A stretch of DNA of 39,510 nucleotides, from the NCBI RefSeq assembly GCF_016213215.1, contig NZ_JACRAW010000066.1, positions 1 to 39,510 of the forward strand, written 5' to 3'. Of the stretch, positions 15,457 through 23,438 are shown piece after piece; the stretch's first letter is position 1, and each line of letters begins with the position of its first letter. The notes beneath the pieces were generated by a model. The model was given only the letters and a program-made list of their open reading frames with translations, was not told the origin of the DNA and ran no database searches. The translations under genes and the position numbers were made by a program. This stretch comes from Bradyrhizobium sp. GTDB lineage: Bacteria > Pseudomonadota > Alphaproteobacteria > Rhizobiales > Xanthobacteraceae.

Positions 15457-15753
15457 TGATGCGGCTGGCATGGTGCGACGATGGGCTCTGCAAAAGGCGC
15501 TGAAAAGCAGCCGTTCAATTCTACGTCTGACGGATGATTGCGCGGAATTGCCCGCTGAGTCCCGGCGCGCTTCCCTTTGACGATTTGCTTTTTTGCCGAG
15601 TCGCGAGCAGACTCAAGGCATGAAAAACCTCAATTCCAGCGAAAAAACCGGAAAATGCCTGCACGTTCTACGCAGCCGATCTGATGCCTATTATACTTGT
15701 AAGATCAGAGTGTTATTTAGCTCTCCCTCAAGGGCACAAGGGAAAGCGAGGCC
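15457..15753. other. Intergenic region between ietS and livF, probable right island border
   Basis: 297 bp with mixed composition. Short open frames (for example from 15593) have no recognisable motif and were not called. Towards livF there is an imperfect hairpin, CTCTCCCT at 15721-15728 and AGGGAAAG at 15739-15746 with a 10-nt loop, which may end the minus-strand liv transcript although it lacks a U-run. No integrase, tRNA or clear direct repeat was found. Confidence 0.35.
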
Positions 15754-16458
15754 TCACACCTCCAGCCAGTCCTGCCGCACCTTGGTATCCGCGTTGAACT
15801 CGGGCACGCTGCCCTCGAACACGATCCGGCCATGGCCCATGACGTAGAGGCGATGGCTAATCTTGAGCGCGATCGTCAGCTTCTGTTCGACCAGGAGGAT
15901 GGAGATGCCGCGCCCGGCGATCTCCTCGAGCAGCTTGCCGACCAGCTCGACCATCATCGGCGCAAGCCCTTCCGTCGGCTCGTCGATCATGACGAGATCG
16001 GGATCGCCCATCAGCGTGCGGCACATGGTCAGCATCTGCTGCTCGCCGCCCGAGAGCACGCCCGCCATGGTGTCGGCGCGCTCTTCCAGCCGCGGGAAGA
16101 TCTTGAACATGTCTCCCATCGACCAGCGGCCGGTCTGCTTGGCCCATTTCTGCCCGAGCATCAGGTTCTGGCGAACCGTCAGCGACGGGAATATGTCGCG
16201 ATTCTCCGGAACGTAACCGAGGCCGAGCCGCGCGATCTGGTGTGGCTTCAGCCCCGAGATCTCCCTGCTCCTGAACCTGACCGAGCCGAACGGCTGCACG
16301 TCTCCCATGATCGCCTTGATGGTGGTCGATCGTCCGACGCCGTTGCGGCCGAGCAGCGATACGATCTCGCCACGGTTGATGTTGAAGGTCACCCCGTGGA
16401 GGATGTGACTCTTGCCGTAGTAGGCGTGCAGGTTCTCCACCTCGAGCAGCGCGGTCAT
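15754..16458 (-). CDS. livF: Branched-chain amino acid-type ABC transporter ATP-binding protein LivF
   Basis: 234 residues, normal LivF length: MTALLEVENLHAYYGKSHIL at the start, signature VLSGGEQQMLTMCR, Walker B LVMIDEPTEGLAP, H-loop region replaced by LVEQK as usual in LivF. The Walker A reads GRNGVGRSTT, with Arg43 where Lys normally contacts the ATP phosphates. The codon is CGA, at least two changes away from a Lys codon, so this is not a simple sequencing slip. The gene overlaps livG by 4 bp and is last in the operon. It should power import together with LivG; whether it hydrolyses ATP itself is open. Confidence 0.93.
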   Translation of the reverse strand: MTALLEVENLHAYYGKSHILHGVTFNINRGEIVSLLGRNGVGRSTTIKAIMGDVQPFGSVRFRSREISGLKPHQIARLGLGYVPENRDIFPSLTVRQNLMLGQKWAKQTGRWSMGDMFKIFPRLEERADTMAGVLSGGEQQMLTMCRTLMGDPDLVMIDEPTEGLAPMMVELVGKLLEEIAGRGISILLVEQKLTIALKISHRLYVMGHGRIVFEGSVPEFNADTKVRQDWLEV

Positions 16459-17207
16459 GCGTGCGCCTCTTCGCCAAGGTAGGCCTCGCGCACTGCGGGG
16501 TTGGCGCGGATTGCCTGCGGCGCATCGGAGGCGATGATCTGGCCATAGACCAGCACGGAGATGCGGTCGGCGAGCCCGAACACCACGCCCATGTCGTGCT
16601 CGACCATGATCAGCGTGCGGCCCTCCGAGACTTTCCGGATCAACGCCACCGCCTGCTCGGTCTCGGCGTGGCTCATGCCGGCGGTCGGCTCATCGAGCAT
16701 GATGACGTCGGCGCCACCTGCAATGGTGATACCGATCTCAAGCGCGCGCTGCTCGGCATAGGCCAGCACGCCCGCAGGCACGTCATGACGCGAGGAAAGG
16801 CCGATCATTTCCATGATTTCCGCGGCGCGCTCGTTGGCGTCCTGCAGGCGGTCGACGAAGCGCCAGAACGAATAGCGGTAGCCGAGCGACCACAGCACCG
16901 CACAGCGGATGTTCTCGTACACCGAAAGCTTGGGAAAGATGTTGGTCACCTGGAAGCTGCGCGACAGGCCCCTGCGATTGATTTCATAGGGCTGAAGATG
17001 GGTGACGTCCTCGCCCTTCAGTTCGATCGCACCCGAGGACACTTTGAGGCGCCCGCTGATCAAGTGGAACATCGTGGATTTGCCGGCGCCGTTCGGTCCG
17101 ATGATGGCGTGACGCTCACCCTGATTGATGTCGAGCGTCACCCCCCGGATGATCTCGGTGGGCCCGAAGTTCTTGCGAACGTCCTTGAGCGATATGGCGA
17201 CGGTCAT
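16455..17207 (-). CDS. livG: Branched-chain amino acid-type ABC transporter ATP-binding protein LivG
   Basis: 250 residues from MTVAISLKDVRKNFGPTEII. Walker A is intact (IIGPNGAGKSTMFHL), with RSFQVTNIFPKLSVYENI typical of LivG, then Walker B DVIMLDEPTAGMSHAETE and the H-loop IMVEHDMGVV. The usual LSGG signature is degenerate: GVLAYAEQRALEI, a form common in LivG (YGxQR). The start at 17207 overlaps the livM stop (ATGA). Together with LivF it forms the cytoplasmic ATPase pair. With an Arg in the LivF Walker A, LivG carries the only canonical P-loop in this transporter. Confidence 0.93.
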   Translation of the reverse strand: MTVAISLKDVRKNFGPTEIIRGVTLDINQGERHAIIGPNGAGKSTMFHLISGRLKVSSGAIELKGEDVTHLQPYEINRRGLSRSFQVTNIFPKLSVYENIRCAVLWSLGYRYSFWRFVDRLQDANERAAEIMEMIGLSSRHDVPAGVLAYAEQRALEIGITIAGGADVIMLDEPTAGMSHAETEQAVALIRKVSEGRTLIMVEHDMGVVFGLADRISVLVYGQIIASDAPQAIRANPAVREAYLGEEAHA

Positions 17208-18463
17208 GGCGCGGCCTCCTCGCTCTTGTCGTTCATGGCAATCGCCCAAGCATCGCCGACGCGCGGCCACAGCGCCCGCAAGCCGATGGCGCCGCCAAAA
17301 AACAGGACCAGGGCGGACAGCCAGGGCCCGATGCTCGCACCGTTCATCGAGACCCTGAAGACGGAGAGCATCGGGCCGTCAGTATGCGCTTCGACCAGCA
17401 TGTGGTGGGCGAGCTCGATCAGGAGGATGCAGCCGAACACGAGCGCCGCCGCGGGGATCGCGGTCAGGGCATAGATCGGTACCAGCTTGAAGATGCGCCC
17501 GCCGCGCAGAAGCGGCCGGTGCAGGGCGAGCCAGCCCGCGATGCCGCCGGGCACGTACATGACGACGAGGATGAACAGCAGGCCAAAATAGAGCATCCAC
17601 GCCTTGGTGACGTCCGACAGCGAAATCTGCAGGAAGGTGATGAGCACCGCGCCGATGATCGGGCCGGCGAAATTGCCGATGCCGCCGACGAAGGTCATCA
17701 ACAGGACCTGTCCGGAGGTGGCCGCACCGACCGCTTGCGAGTTCATCAGTTCGAAATTGATGGCGGCAAGCGAGCCGGCGATGCCCGCGAACACCGCGGA
17801 CAGCACGAAGGCCTGGAAGCGCACGCGCTGGGTGGAGTAGCCGATGAATTCGGCGCGTTCGGGATTGTCGCGCACGGCGTTGCACATGCGGCCAAACGGC
17901 GTGCGCGTTAGGGCGTACATCAGGATGATGCAGACAAGGCACCAGAAGGCGATGAGGTAATAGACCTGGATCTGCGGACCGAACTTGTAGCCAAAGAACG
18001 GTGCGAGCTTCACCCGATTGGTCGCGATGCCTTCCTCGCCGCCGAAGAAGGTGTGCAGGACCAGCGCGAAGGCGGCGACGAGCTCGCCGAGGCCAAGGGA
18101 GATCATGGCGAACACGGTGCCGGCGCGGCGCGTGGACACAGCGCCGAATATGACCCCGAAGAACAGGCCGGCGGCCGCCCCGATCAGCGGCACCGCGGGC
18201 AGCGGAATGGGGAGCTTGTTGGCCGCAATCAGGTTCATGGCGTGCGCGGCGCAGAACCCGGCAAGGCCGTAATAGACCGCATGTCCGAACGACAGCAGCC
18301 CGGTTTGGCCGAGCAGGATATTGTAGGACAGCGCAAAGATGATCATCACGCCCATCAGGCTCATCATCGTGAGCGCCACGCCCGAGGAGAAAACATAGGG
18401 CGCAATCACGAGCCCCGCCGCCAGCGCGACAAAGGCAAGAAGGATGCGAAAGCCGCCCATCAT
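17204..18463 (-). CDS. livM: Branched-chain amino acid-type ABC transporter permease LivM with C-terminal extension
   Basis: 419 residues. LivM core motifs: NILLGQTGLLSFGHAVYYGL, STRRAGTVFAMISLGLGEL, GRMCNAVRDNPERAEFIGYS (EAA-like loop) and TFVGGIGNFAGPIIGA. After the core (about 310 residues) the protein continues with about 100 residues that include two more hydrophobic stretches (IYALTAIPAAALVFGCILLI and LSALVLFFGGAIGLRALW). Typical LivM proteins are shorter, so this tail is unusual; it could modify the assembly or be a feature of this subfamily. It overlaps livH and livG by 4 bp each. Confidence 0.92.
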   Translation of the reverse strand: MMGGFRILLAFVALAAGLVIAPYVFSSGVALTMMSLMGVMIIFALSYNILLGQTGLLSFGHAVYYGLAGFCAAHAMNLIAANKLPIPLPAVPLIGAAAGLFFGVIFGAVSTRRAGTVFAMISLGLGELVAAFALVLHTFFGGEEGIATNRVKLAPFFGYKFGPQIQVYYLIAFWCLVCIILMYALTRTPFGRMCNAVRDNPERAEFIGYSTQRVRFQAFVLSAVFAGIAGSLAAINFELMNSQAVGAATSGQVLLMTFVGGIGNFAGPIIGAVLITFLQISLSDVTKAWMLYFGLLFILVVMYVPGGIAGWLALHRPLLRGGRIFKLVPIYALTAIPAAALVFGCILLIELAHHMLVEAHTDGPMLSVFRVSMNGASIGPWLSALVLFFGGAIGLRALWPRVGDAWAIAMNDKSEEAAP

Positions 18464-19395
18464 GATTCCCTGGTTCCGAACAGTCCCCTGGGCCTGAAGA
18501 TCAGGACCAGCACCAGCAGGAGATAGGGCAGGACCGGTGCGATCTGGGCCAGCGGCGCCCGGCCGAGCTCGCCGAGCAGCGAAGCGGCGGACGGGCCGAT
18601 CGCATCGGCAAGCGAAACGTTGATGGCGACCGCGAAGGTCTGGATCAGGCCGATCAGCAGAGAGGCGACGAAGGCGCCGCCGAGCGAGCCGAGACCGCCT
18701 ACGACGATCACGACGAACAGGATGGGACCCAGCAGCGCCGCCATGGAGGGCTGCGTGACGAGCGCCGGTCCCGCGATCACGCCGGCAAGGCCCGCGAGGC
18801 CCGCGCCGACGCCGAACACCATCATGAAGACCCGCGGCACGTTGTGACCGAGCATGGCGACCATGTTCGGATGCGTGAGCGCCGCCTGGATGATGAGGCC
18901 GACGCGGGTGCGCTTGAGAACGATGAGGAGGAACACGAACATCGCAACCGCCGTGGCCAGCATGAAGATGCGGTACGCCGGATAGGTCGTGTCGAACAGG
19001 CGGAAAGCGACGAAATCAAGCGACGGTGGCACGCGATAGTCCACCGGCAACCTGCCCCAGATCATGTTCACCAGTTCCTCGATCACGAAGGCGAGGCCGA
19101 AGGTGAAGAGCAACTCGGCCACGTGACCAAAGCGGTGGACCTGGCGCAGTCCGTAGCGCTCGATCAGGCCACCGACGACCCCGACCAGCAGCGGGGCGAC
19201 GAAGAAGCCGGGCCAGAAGCCGATGCGGCGGGCAATCTCGAAGCCGAAATAGGCTCCGATCATGTAGAAGCTGGCGTGCGCGAAATTGAGCACGCCCATC
19301 ATGGAGAAGATGAGCGTCAGTCCGCTCGCCATCATGAACAGCAGCATGCCGTAGAGCACGCCGTTCAAGGTCGAGAATGTAATGAGTTCAAGCAT
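18460..19395 (-). CDS. livH: Branched-chain amino acid-type ABC transporter permease LivH
   Basis: 311 residues starting MLELITFSTLNGVLYGMLLF. Diagnostic features are MMGVLNFAHASFYMIGAYFG, RFGHVAELLFTFGLAFVIEE, RTRVGLIIQAALTHPNMVAM (coupling loop) and VVGGLGSLGGAFVASL, ending in IFRPRGLFGTRES. Start 19395 gives the normal LivH N-terminus; an upstream in-frame start at 19431 adds only 12 atypical residues. It is the second gene of the operon, 123 bp after the binding-protein gene, and the gap holds a stem-loop. Confidence 0.93.
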   Translation of the reverse strand: MLELITFSTLNGVLYGMLLFMMASGLTLIFSMMGVLNFAHASFYMIGAYFGFEIARRIGFWPGFFVAPLLVGVVGGLIERYGLRQVHRFGHVAELLFTFGLAFVIEELVNMIWGRLPVDYRVPPSLDFVAFRLFDTTYPAYRIFMLATAVAMFVFLLIVLKRTRVGLIIQAALTHPNMVAMLGHNVPRVFMMVFGVGAGLAGLAGVIAGPALVTQPSMAALLGPILFVVIVVGGLGSLGGAFVASLLIGLIQTFAVAINVSLADAIGPSAASLLGELGRAPLAQIAPVLPYLLLVLVLIFRPRGLFGTRES

Positions 19396-19445
19396 TGGCA
19401 GTCCGAAAGGTCCGGCAGGAGTGGAATACACTGTCTTGCCGTATC

Positions 19446-19471
19446 CCGAGGTCGACTACAATCGACCTCGG
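19446..19471 (-). promoter_or_regulatory. Intercistronic stem-loop between binding-protein gene and livH
   Basis: Perfect 10-bp arms, CCGAGGTCGA at 19446-19455 and TCGACCTCGG at 19462-19471, loop of 6. No U-tract follows on the minus strand, so it is not a classic terminator. In binding-protein-dependent operons such hairpins often stabilise the upstream message, giving more binding protein than permease; that role is inferred here. Confidence 0.6.
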
Positions 19472-19518
19472 CGAGTTTGAACAAGTCAGATCCGGCCGGT
19501 TTGCCTGCGCGAGAGGCG

Positions 19519-20751
19519 TTACGGGCGCTCCATCTTGCAGGTCGTCGGCACGTTGGTATCGCCGGCCGCGATCTTGCCCTTCACCGTCCAGCCCCAGCCG
19601 GTCCCTTCCTCATCGAACTTCTGGCCCGGCTTCAGGGGGCCAAAGGAGCGGATGTACATGTCCTGGAAGAACTGGTGGTCGTCCTTGCGCATGGTGCCCT
19701 TGCCGCCGTCGAACACGTCGGCGGTCATGCCTTCCAGCTTGAGCGCGACGGCCTTCGGATCGAGCGAATTGGCTTCCTTGACCGCTCGGGCAAACATCCG
19801 CATCTCGTTGAAGGCGCGCGGATACCAGATCCCGATGCCGTACTTCTTGCGGAATTCGGTCTCCGTGGTCTGGGCCGCCTCGATCGCGGTGTTCGGGTCG
19901 CCTTCCACGACGTCGTAGATCTTGTCGGCAAGTCCGGTCTGCTTGATCGCGGTCGGGCCGCCCGCACCACCTGCATAATAAGTGTACCAGTTCGCCTGCA
20001 TGCCCGCGTCCGCCGCAGCTTTCAGCAGCAGCGCCATGTCCTGACCCCAGTTGCCGGTGATGACGGAGTCAGCGCCGGACGCCTTGATCTTGGCAACATA
20101 GGGCGAGAAGTCCGTGATCTTCAGCAGCGGATGCAACTCGTCGCCGACGATCTCGATGTCCGGCCGCTTGGCCTTGAGCATTTCGAGTGCAAGCTTGCGC
20201 AGGCCCTGGCCGAATGAATAGTCCTGGTTGATCAGGTAGACCTTTTTGACGCTCGGCTGACCCTTCAGATAGTTGGTCATCGCGGCCATCTTGATGCTGG
20301 AAGAGGCGTCCCAGCGGAAATGCCAGAACGAGCATTTGTCGTTGGTCAGCGCGTCGTCGACGGCGGCATAGTTGAAGTACAGCACCTCCTTGCCCGGATT
20401 GCGGTCGTTGTACTTGGTCACGAAATCCGAAAGGGCCGCTGCGACCGAGGAGCCGTTGCCTTGCGTGATGTAACGGGCACCCGCATCGATCGCTTTCTGG
20501 GCCTGCACCACCGCTTCCTGCGGATTGGTCTTGTTGTCGAGGGGGAGGATTTCGACCTTCTTGCCGAGCAACCCGCCTTGCGCGTTGATCTGGTCGGCCA
20601 GGTACTGGAAGGTCTTGAGGCCGATTTCGCCGATTGACGCCCCGCCGCCCGAGAGAGGGTCGATGTAGCCAAGCTTCACGGTTTCCTGGGCAGCGGCCGT
20701 ACCGCACGTCAGACCCATTGCAACCGCAACCGTAACCGCAAATTTCCGCAT
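19519..20751 (-). CDS. Periplasmic substrate-binding protein of a branched-chain amino acid-type ABC transporter
   Basis: 410 residues, LivJ/LivK-like (periplasmic binding protein type I, Peripla_BP_6). A Sec signal peptide is present: MRKFAVTVAVAMGLTCGTAA with likely cleavage after Ala21 (AAA-QET). The mature start TVKLGYIDPLSGGGASIGE and the following GLKTFQYLADQINAQGGLLGKKVE are typical. Later segments VYLINQDYSFGQGLRKLALE and ADSVITGNWGQDMALLLKAA belong to the second lobe. The ribosome binding site GGAAGG lies 8-9 bp from ATG 20751. It heads the operon with livHMGF. The true ligand could be an amino acid, urea, an amide or an aromatic acid. Confidence 0.93.
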   Translation of the reverse strand: MRKFAVTVAVAMGLTCGTAAAQETVKLGYIDPLSGGGASIGEIGLKTFQYLADQINAQGGLLGKKVEILPLDNKTNPQEAVVQAQKAIDAGARYITQGNGSSVAAALSDFVTKYNDRNPGKEVLYFNYAAVDDALTNDKCSFWHFRWDASSSIKMAAMTNYLKGQPSVKKVYLINQDYSFGQGLRKLALEMLKAKRPDIEIVGDELHPLLKITDFSPYVAKIKASGADSVITGNWGQDMALLLKAAADAGMQANWYTYYAGGAGGPTAIKQTGLADKIYDVVEGDPNTAIEAAQTTETEFRKKYGIGIWYPRAFNEMRMFARAVKEANSLDPKAVALKLEGMTADVFDGGKGTMRKDDHQFFQDMYIRSFGPLKPGQKFDEEGTGWGWTVKGKIAAGDTNVPTTCKMERP

Positions 20752-20791
20752 ACTTTTTTCCTTCCCTGACAGAGGTGCTTGGTTGGGCGGT

Positions 20792-20820
20792 AATTGGAAC
20801 GTTCGCAGCGGATGTGTCAA
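20792..20820 (-). promoter_or_regulatory. Candidate sigma-70-type promoter of the second liv operon
   Basis: On the minus strand, TTGACA (20820 to 20815) is followed after 17 bp by CCAATT (20797 to 20792), about 40 bp upstream of the start codon. The -35 is a consensus match; the -10 is poor. Low confidence because alphaproteobacterial -10 elements are weakly conserved. Confidence 0.3.
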
Positions 20821-20969
20821 TCGTCTTCGTCAAATCGGTATTGGGATCGATTCGCACCGCGCTGATCCGCCGCAGGGCCGGTCTGATGCCGGGCGTAGGC
20901 CTCCCCGTTCACCAAGTTGAAACGCCCCTTGGCTAGATTTTGGCGGCTGACCACTGGGGAAGGGGCTCA

Positions 20970-21359
20970 ATGATTTCGACCCTCGTCGCGCGCCGCTGCG
21001 CGGCGTTCTTTTTTTTGCTGGCCGTCGCGGTCTGTACGTCACGTTTCGTGACGGAAACCCGCGCCGCCGGTGCCCTTGCCGTCGGAAAATGCGGCGCGTA
21101 CGGCCAGGCCTATGATTTCCGCGGCGAGCAAGCAGCGCGCACCGCCGCGCTGAAGCAGTGCAAGGGCGAATGTACCGCGGTGACAATGAAACGCGCCTGT
21201 GCCGCGTTCGCGGTCGACCTCTCCAATCCCTGTGGTGCCCATGGCTATGCCGTGCGCCCGAAGATTTCGAGTTCTCTGAATGCCGCCACGCGCGAATGCT
21301 ATAAGTTCGGCGGCAAGCAATGCGTGATCCGGGCCTGGGCCTGCGACGCGAAAGGTTGA
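20970..21359 (+). CDS. Secreted cysteine-containing DUF4189-family protein
   Basis: 129 residues with an N-terminal signal peptide (ARRCAAFFFLLAVAVCTSRF, cleavage likely near RAAG at 32-34). The mature part has the DUF4189 pattern: ALAVGKCGAYGQAYDF, then AARTAALKQCKGECTAV and a C-terminal CVIRAWACDAKG, with regularly placed Cys residues likely to form disulfides in the periplasm. ATG 20970 is preceded by GGGGAAGGGG. DUF4189 proteins are small exported proteins of unknown function with an SKN1-like repeat pattern. The gene is divergent from the liv operon. Confidence 0.8.
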   Translation: MISTLVARRCAAFFFLLAVAVCTSRFVTETRAAGALAVGKCGAYGQAYDFRGEQAARTAALKQCKGECTAVTMKRACAAFAVDLSNPCGAHGYAVRPKISSSLNAATRECYKFGGKQCVIRAWACDAKG

Positions 21360-21489
21360 TCCGACCGGCATCCGAGGCGCGCTTTGGCGCGACGATACAA
21401 TTTATAATGCCATGAAAACGGCATTTCCCGATGCGCCCTTCGTCCGGGAACGGATTTTTCCGTGCGCCGGAATGACATCGGAGTGATCC

Positions 21490-21900
21490 ATGCAGTTCGA
21501 TACCAAGATCGCGCTTGTGATCCGAACCGACCTTCAGGATTGGCAGAAGCTGAACGTCGCCGCCTTCCTGACCAGCGGCATCGCCGCCGCTTTTCCCGAA
21601 TGCATCGGCGAGCCTTACGAGGATGGCTCCGGCACGAAATATCTGTCGCTGATCGGTCAGCCGATCCTGATCTACGGCGCCGACCGGTCGGGGCTGTCAC
21701 GCGCGCTGGATCGGGCGCTGACACGGAACGTGACGCCGGCGGTCTATACAGAGGACATGTTCAGGACCACGCACGATGCCGCCAACCGCGAGGCAGTGAG
21801 GGCGGTTGCCCGCGCCGATCTGAACTTGGTCGGCCTTGCGATGCGCGCAGAACGCAAGGTGATCGATAAAATTGTCGACGGCTTGAAGTTTCACGCCTGA
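21490..21900 (+). CDS. DUF2000-family protein
   Basis: 136 residues starting MQFDTKIALVIRTDLQDWQK. The pattern fits DUF2000: an N-terminal IALVIRTDLQDWQKLNVAAF, then YLSLIGQPILIYGADRSGL and AVYTEDMFRTTHDAANREAV, ending LVGLAMRAERKVIDKIVDGL. The family adopts a peptidyl-tRNA hydrolase II-like fold, but its function is unknown. It is cytoplasmic and has no membrane segment. It stands alone, 130 bp after the DUF4189 gene, and the gap contains a partial GGAATGAC repeat. Confidence 0.78.
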   Translation: MQFDTKIALVIRTDLQDWQKLNVAAFLTSGIAAAFPECIGEPYEDGSGTKYLSLIGQPILIYGADRSGLSRALDRALTRNVTPAVYTEDMFRTTHDAANREAVRAVARADLNLVGLAMRAERKVIDKIVDGLKFHA

Positions 21901-22068
21901 CCACGTTTCCGCGTCGGCGGGAGCACGCGCGCCGGCGTCACTGCACCCCTTATTTCGGGTCGGGATCGGCCGCGATGCTTGACTCCGATCAAACAAGCGA
22001 GGTGAGACGCCGCTACGATAGTCAGTAGATTCGCCCGTCCTGCCGCCCGCTCGATCGGTTTTCACACC

Positions 22069-23349
22069 ATGGCTCAGACAACCAGGATCGTCTTTCTCGG
22101 CGCGAGCAGCGCATCCTTCGGGATGAGCATGTACCGCGACCTGTTCTCCACGCGCGATCTCGCCGGCAGCAGCCTGGTCCTGGTGGGGCGCAATGCCGAG
22201 CGCCTCCGCCGCTCGGAGGGACTCGCCAGGCTGCTCAACGAAAAATCCGGCGCCGGGCTGAAGATCGAGGCCACCACCGATTGGCGCGCGGCACTCGACG
22301 GCGCCGAATTTGTCGTCCATTCCACCGCGATCGATCGCAATCGCTTGTGGCGCCTCGATTTCGAGGTGCCGCGCAAGTTCGGCATCCGGCATACGCTCGG
22401 CGAGAACGGCGGTCCCGGCGGCCTGTTCTTCACGCTACGAACCTTGCCCGTCGTCTTCGACTTCGTGCGCGAGATGGAATTGCGCTGCCCGCGGGCGCTG
22501 TTCATCAATTTCTCCAATCCCGAGAGCCGCATCGTATTGGCGCTGGGCCGATACTCCAGGCTCCGTAGCCTCGGGCTGTGCCACGGCATCTTTCTCGCGC
22601 GCGGGCATGTTGCGACCATCCTCGGCCTGCCGGAGGACCGGGTAGACGTGTGGGGAGCAGGCCTCAACCACTTCCAATGTCTGATGCAGATCCGTGATCG
22701 CACGACCGGGGCCGACCTCTATCCGCTGCTCCGTGAAAAAGAGCAGAGCTTCAATCCCTCGTACGAGCCGCTGACGCGAAAGCTGTTCCGCGCCTTCGGA
22801 TACTGGCTCGGCTGCGGCGACGGTCATGTCGGCGAGTATTTTTCGTTCGGCTGGGAAGCCGGGGAGGGCGGGTACAATTTCGACTGGGACGAAGGCGAGC
22901 GTGCCAAGCTGGTCCGGCAGATCGATAGTGTTCTGGCGGGGAGGGAGGAGATGCCGTCGTGGTGGTCGATGCCGTCCGGCGAGCGCGCGGTGACGATCAT
23001 CTCGGCGGTCCTGCACAACCGGAAGCAGTTGATCGAGTCGGCGGTCGTCTACAACGGTCAGGTCATTCCCAATCTGCCCGAGAGCGCCGCGGTGGAAGTT
23101 CCCGCGATGGCCGACATGGCCGGCGTGCATCCGGTTTCGCTCGGGCCGCTGCCGGATGCAGTGGCCAAGTCGATGGCCGTGCAGGTCAATGTTCAGCAGC
23201 TGGCGGTCGAGGCGGCCATGCATGCCTCCAAGGAACTCGCTCTCCAGGCGCTCCTGATCGACCCGGTCGTCAATTCCGAGATCGCTGCGCGGGAACTCCT
23301 GAACGAACTGTGGGAGGTCAATCGGCCCTACATCCGCAAGTGCCTGTAA
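22069..23349 (+). CDS. Glycoside hydrolase family 4 (alpha-galactosidase/6-phospho-glycosidase type)
   Basis: 426 residues. GH4 enzymes need NAD+ and a divalent metal and work by an oxidation-elimination mechanism. The NAD-binding loop is [15 protein letters not shown]. Family residues follow: [21 protein letters not shown], the metal site GLCHG with Cys171-His172, and WGAGLNHFQ with His201. The spacing of Cys171 and His201 equals that of the metal ligands in characterised GH4 enzymes. The C-terminal [20 protein letters not shown] is also typical. No sugar transporter or phosphotransferase gene lies nearby, so the substrate is unknown. A TetR gene follows after 89 bp. Confidence 0.85.
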   Translation: MAQTTRIVFLGASSASFGMSMYRDLFSTRDLAGSSLVLVGRNAERLRRSEGLARLLNEKSGAGLKIEATTDWRAALDGAEFVVHSTAIDRNRLWRLDFEVPRKFGIRHTLGENGGPGGLFFTLRTLPVVFDFVREMELRCPRALFINFSNPESRIVLALGRYSRLRSLGLCHGIFLARGHVATILGLPEDRVDVWGAGLNHFQCLMQIRDRTTGADLYPLLREKEQSFNPSYEPLTRKLFRAFGYWLGCGDGHVGEYFSFGWEAGEGGYNFDWDEGERAKLVRQIDSVLAGREEMPSWWSMPSGERAVTIISAVLHNRKQLIESAVVYNGQVIPNLPESAAVEVPAMADMAGVHPVSLGPLPDAVAKSMAVQVNVQQLAVEAAMHASKELALQALLIDPVVNSEIAARELLNELWEVNRPYIRKCL

Positions 23350-23380
23350 GGCCGGAGCCTTGCAGGATCGCTTTGCGGGC

Positions 23381-23409
23381 TTGACATTGACTGACCGGTC
23401 AGTCATAAT
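23381..23409 (+). promoter_or_regulatory. Promoter with embedded TetR-type palindromic operator
   Basis: TTGACA at 23381-23386 and CATAAT at 23404-23409 are separated by exactly 17 bp. The spacer carries a perfect 18-bp palindrome, TGACTGACCGGTCAGTCA (23388-23405), that overlaps the -10 region. Binding of the adjacent TetR protein here would block RNA polymerase, which predicts autorepression of the TetR-HlyD-ABC operon. The TGACCGGTCA core resembles operators of other TetR-family efflux regulators. Confidence 0.8.
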
Positions 23410-23438
23410 TCAGCAGTCATACGCTGGAAGGAAAGCCT

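Noticed and set aside
11391..15606. 9-bp inverted match TCGCGACTC (11391-11399) and GAGTCGCGA (15598-15606) flanking the ietAS island
   Set aside because: A 9-bp match across several kilobases is expected by chance and there is no integrase or target-site duplication, so it is not called as an island boundary.
15593..15847. Plus-strand open frame of 84 codons overlapping the 3' end of livF
   Set aside because: It has no motif, runs antisense into livF, and its composition is not coding-like.
18844..20217. Plus-strand open frame of 457 codons opposite livH and the binding-protein gene
   Set aside because: Shadow of the minus-strand genes with His/Glu/Arg-rich nonsense composition; no motif.
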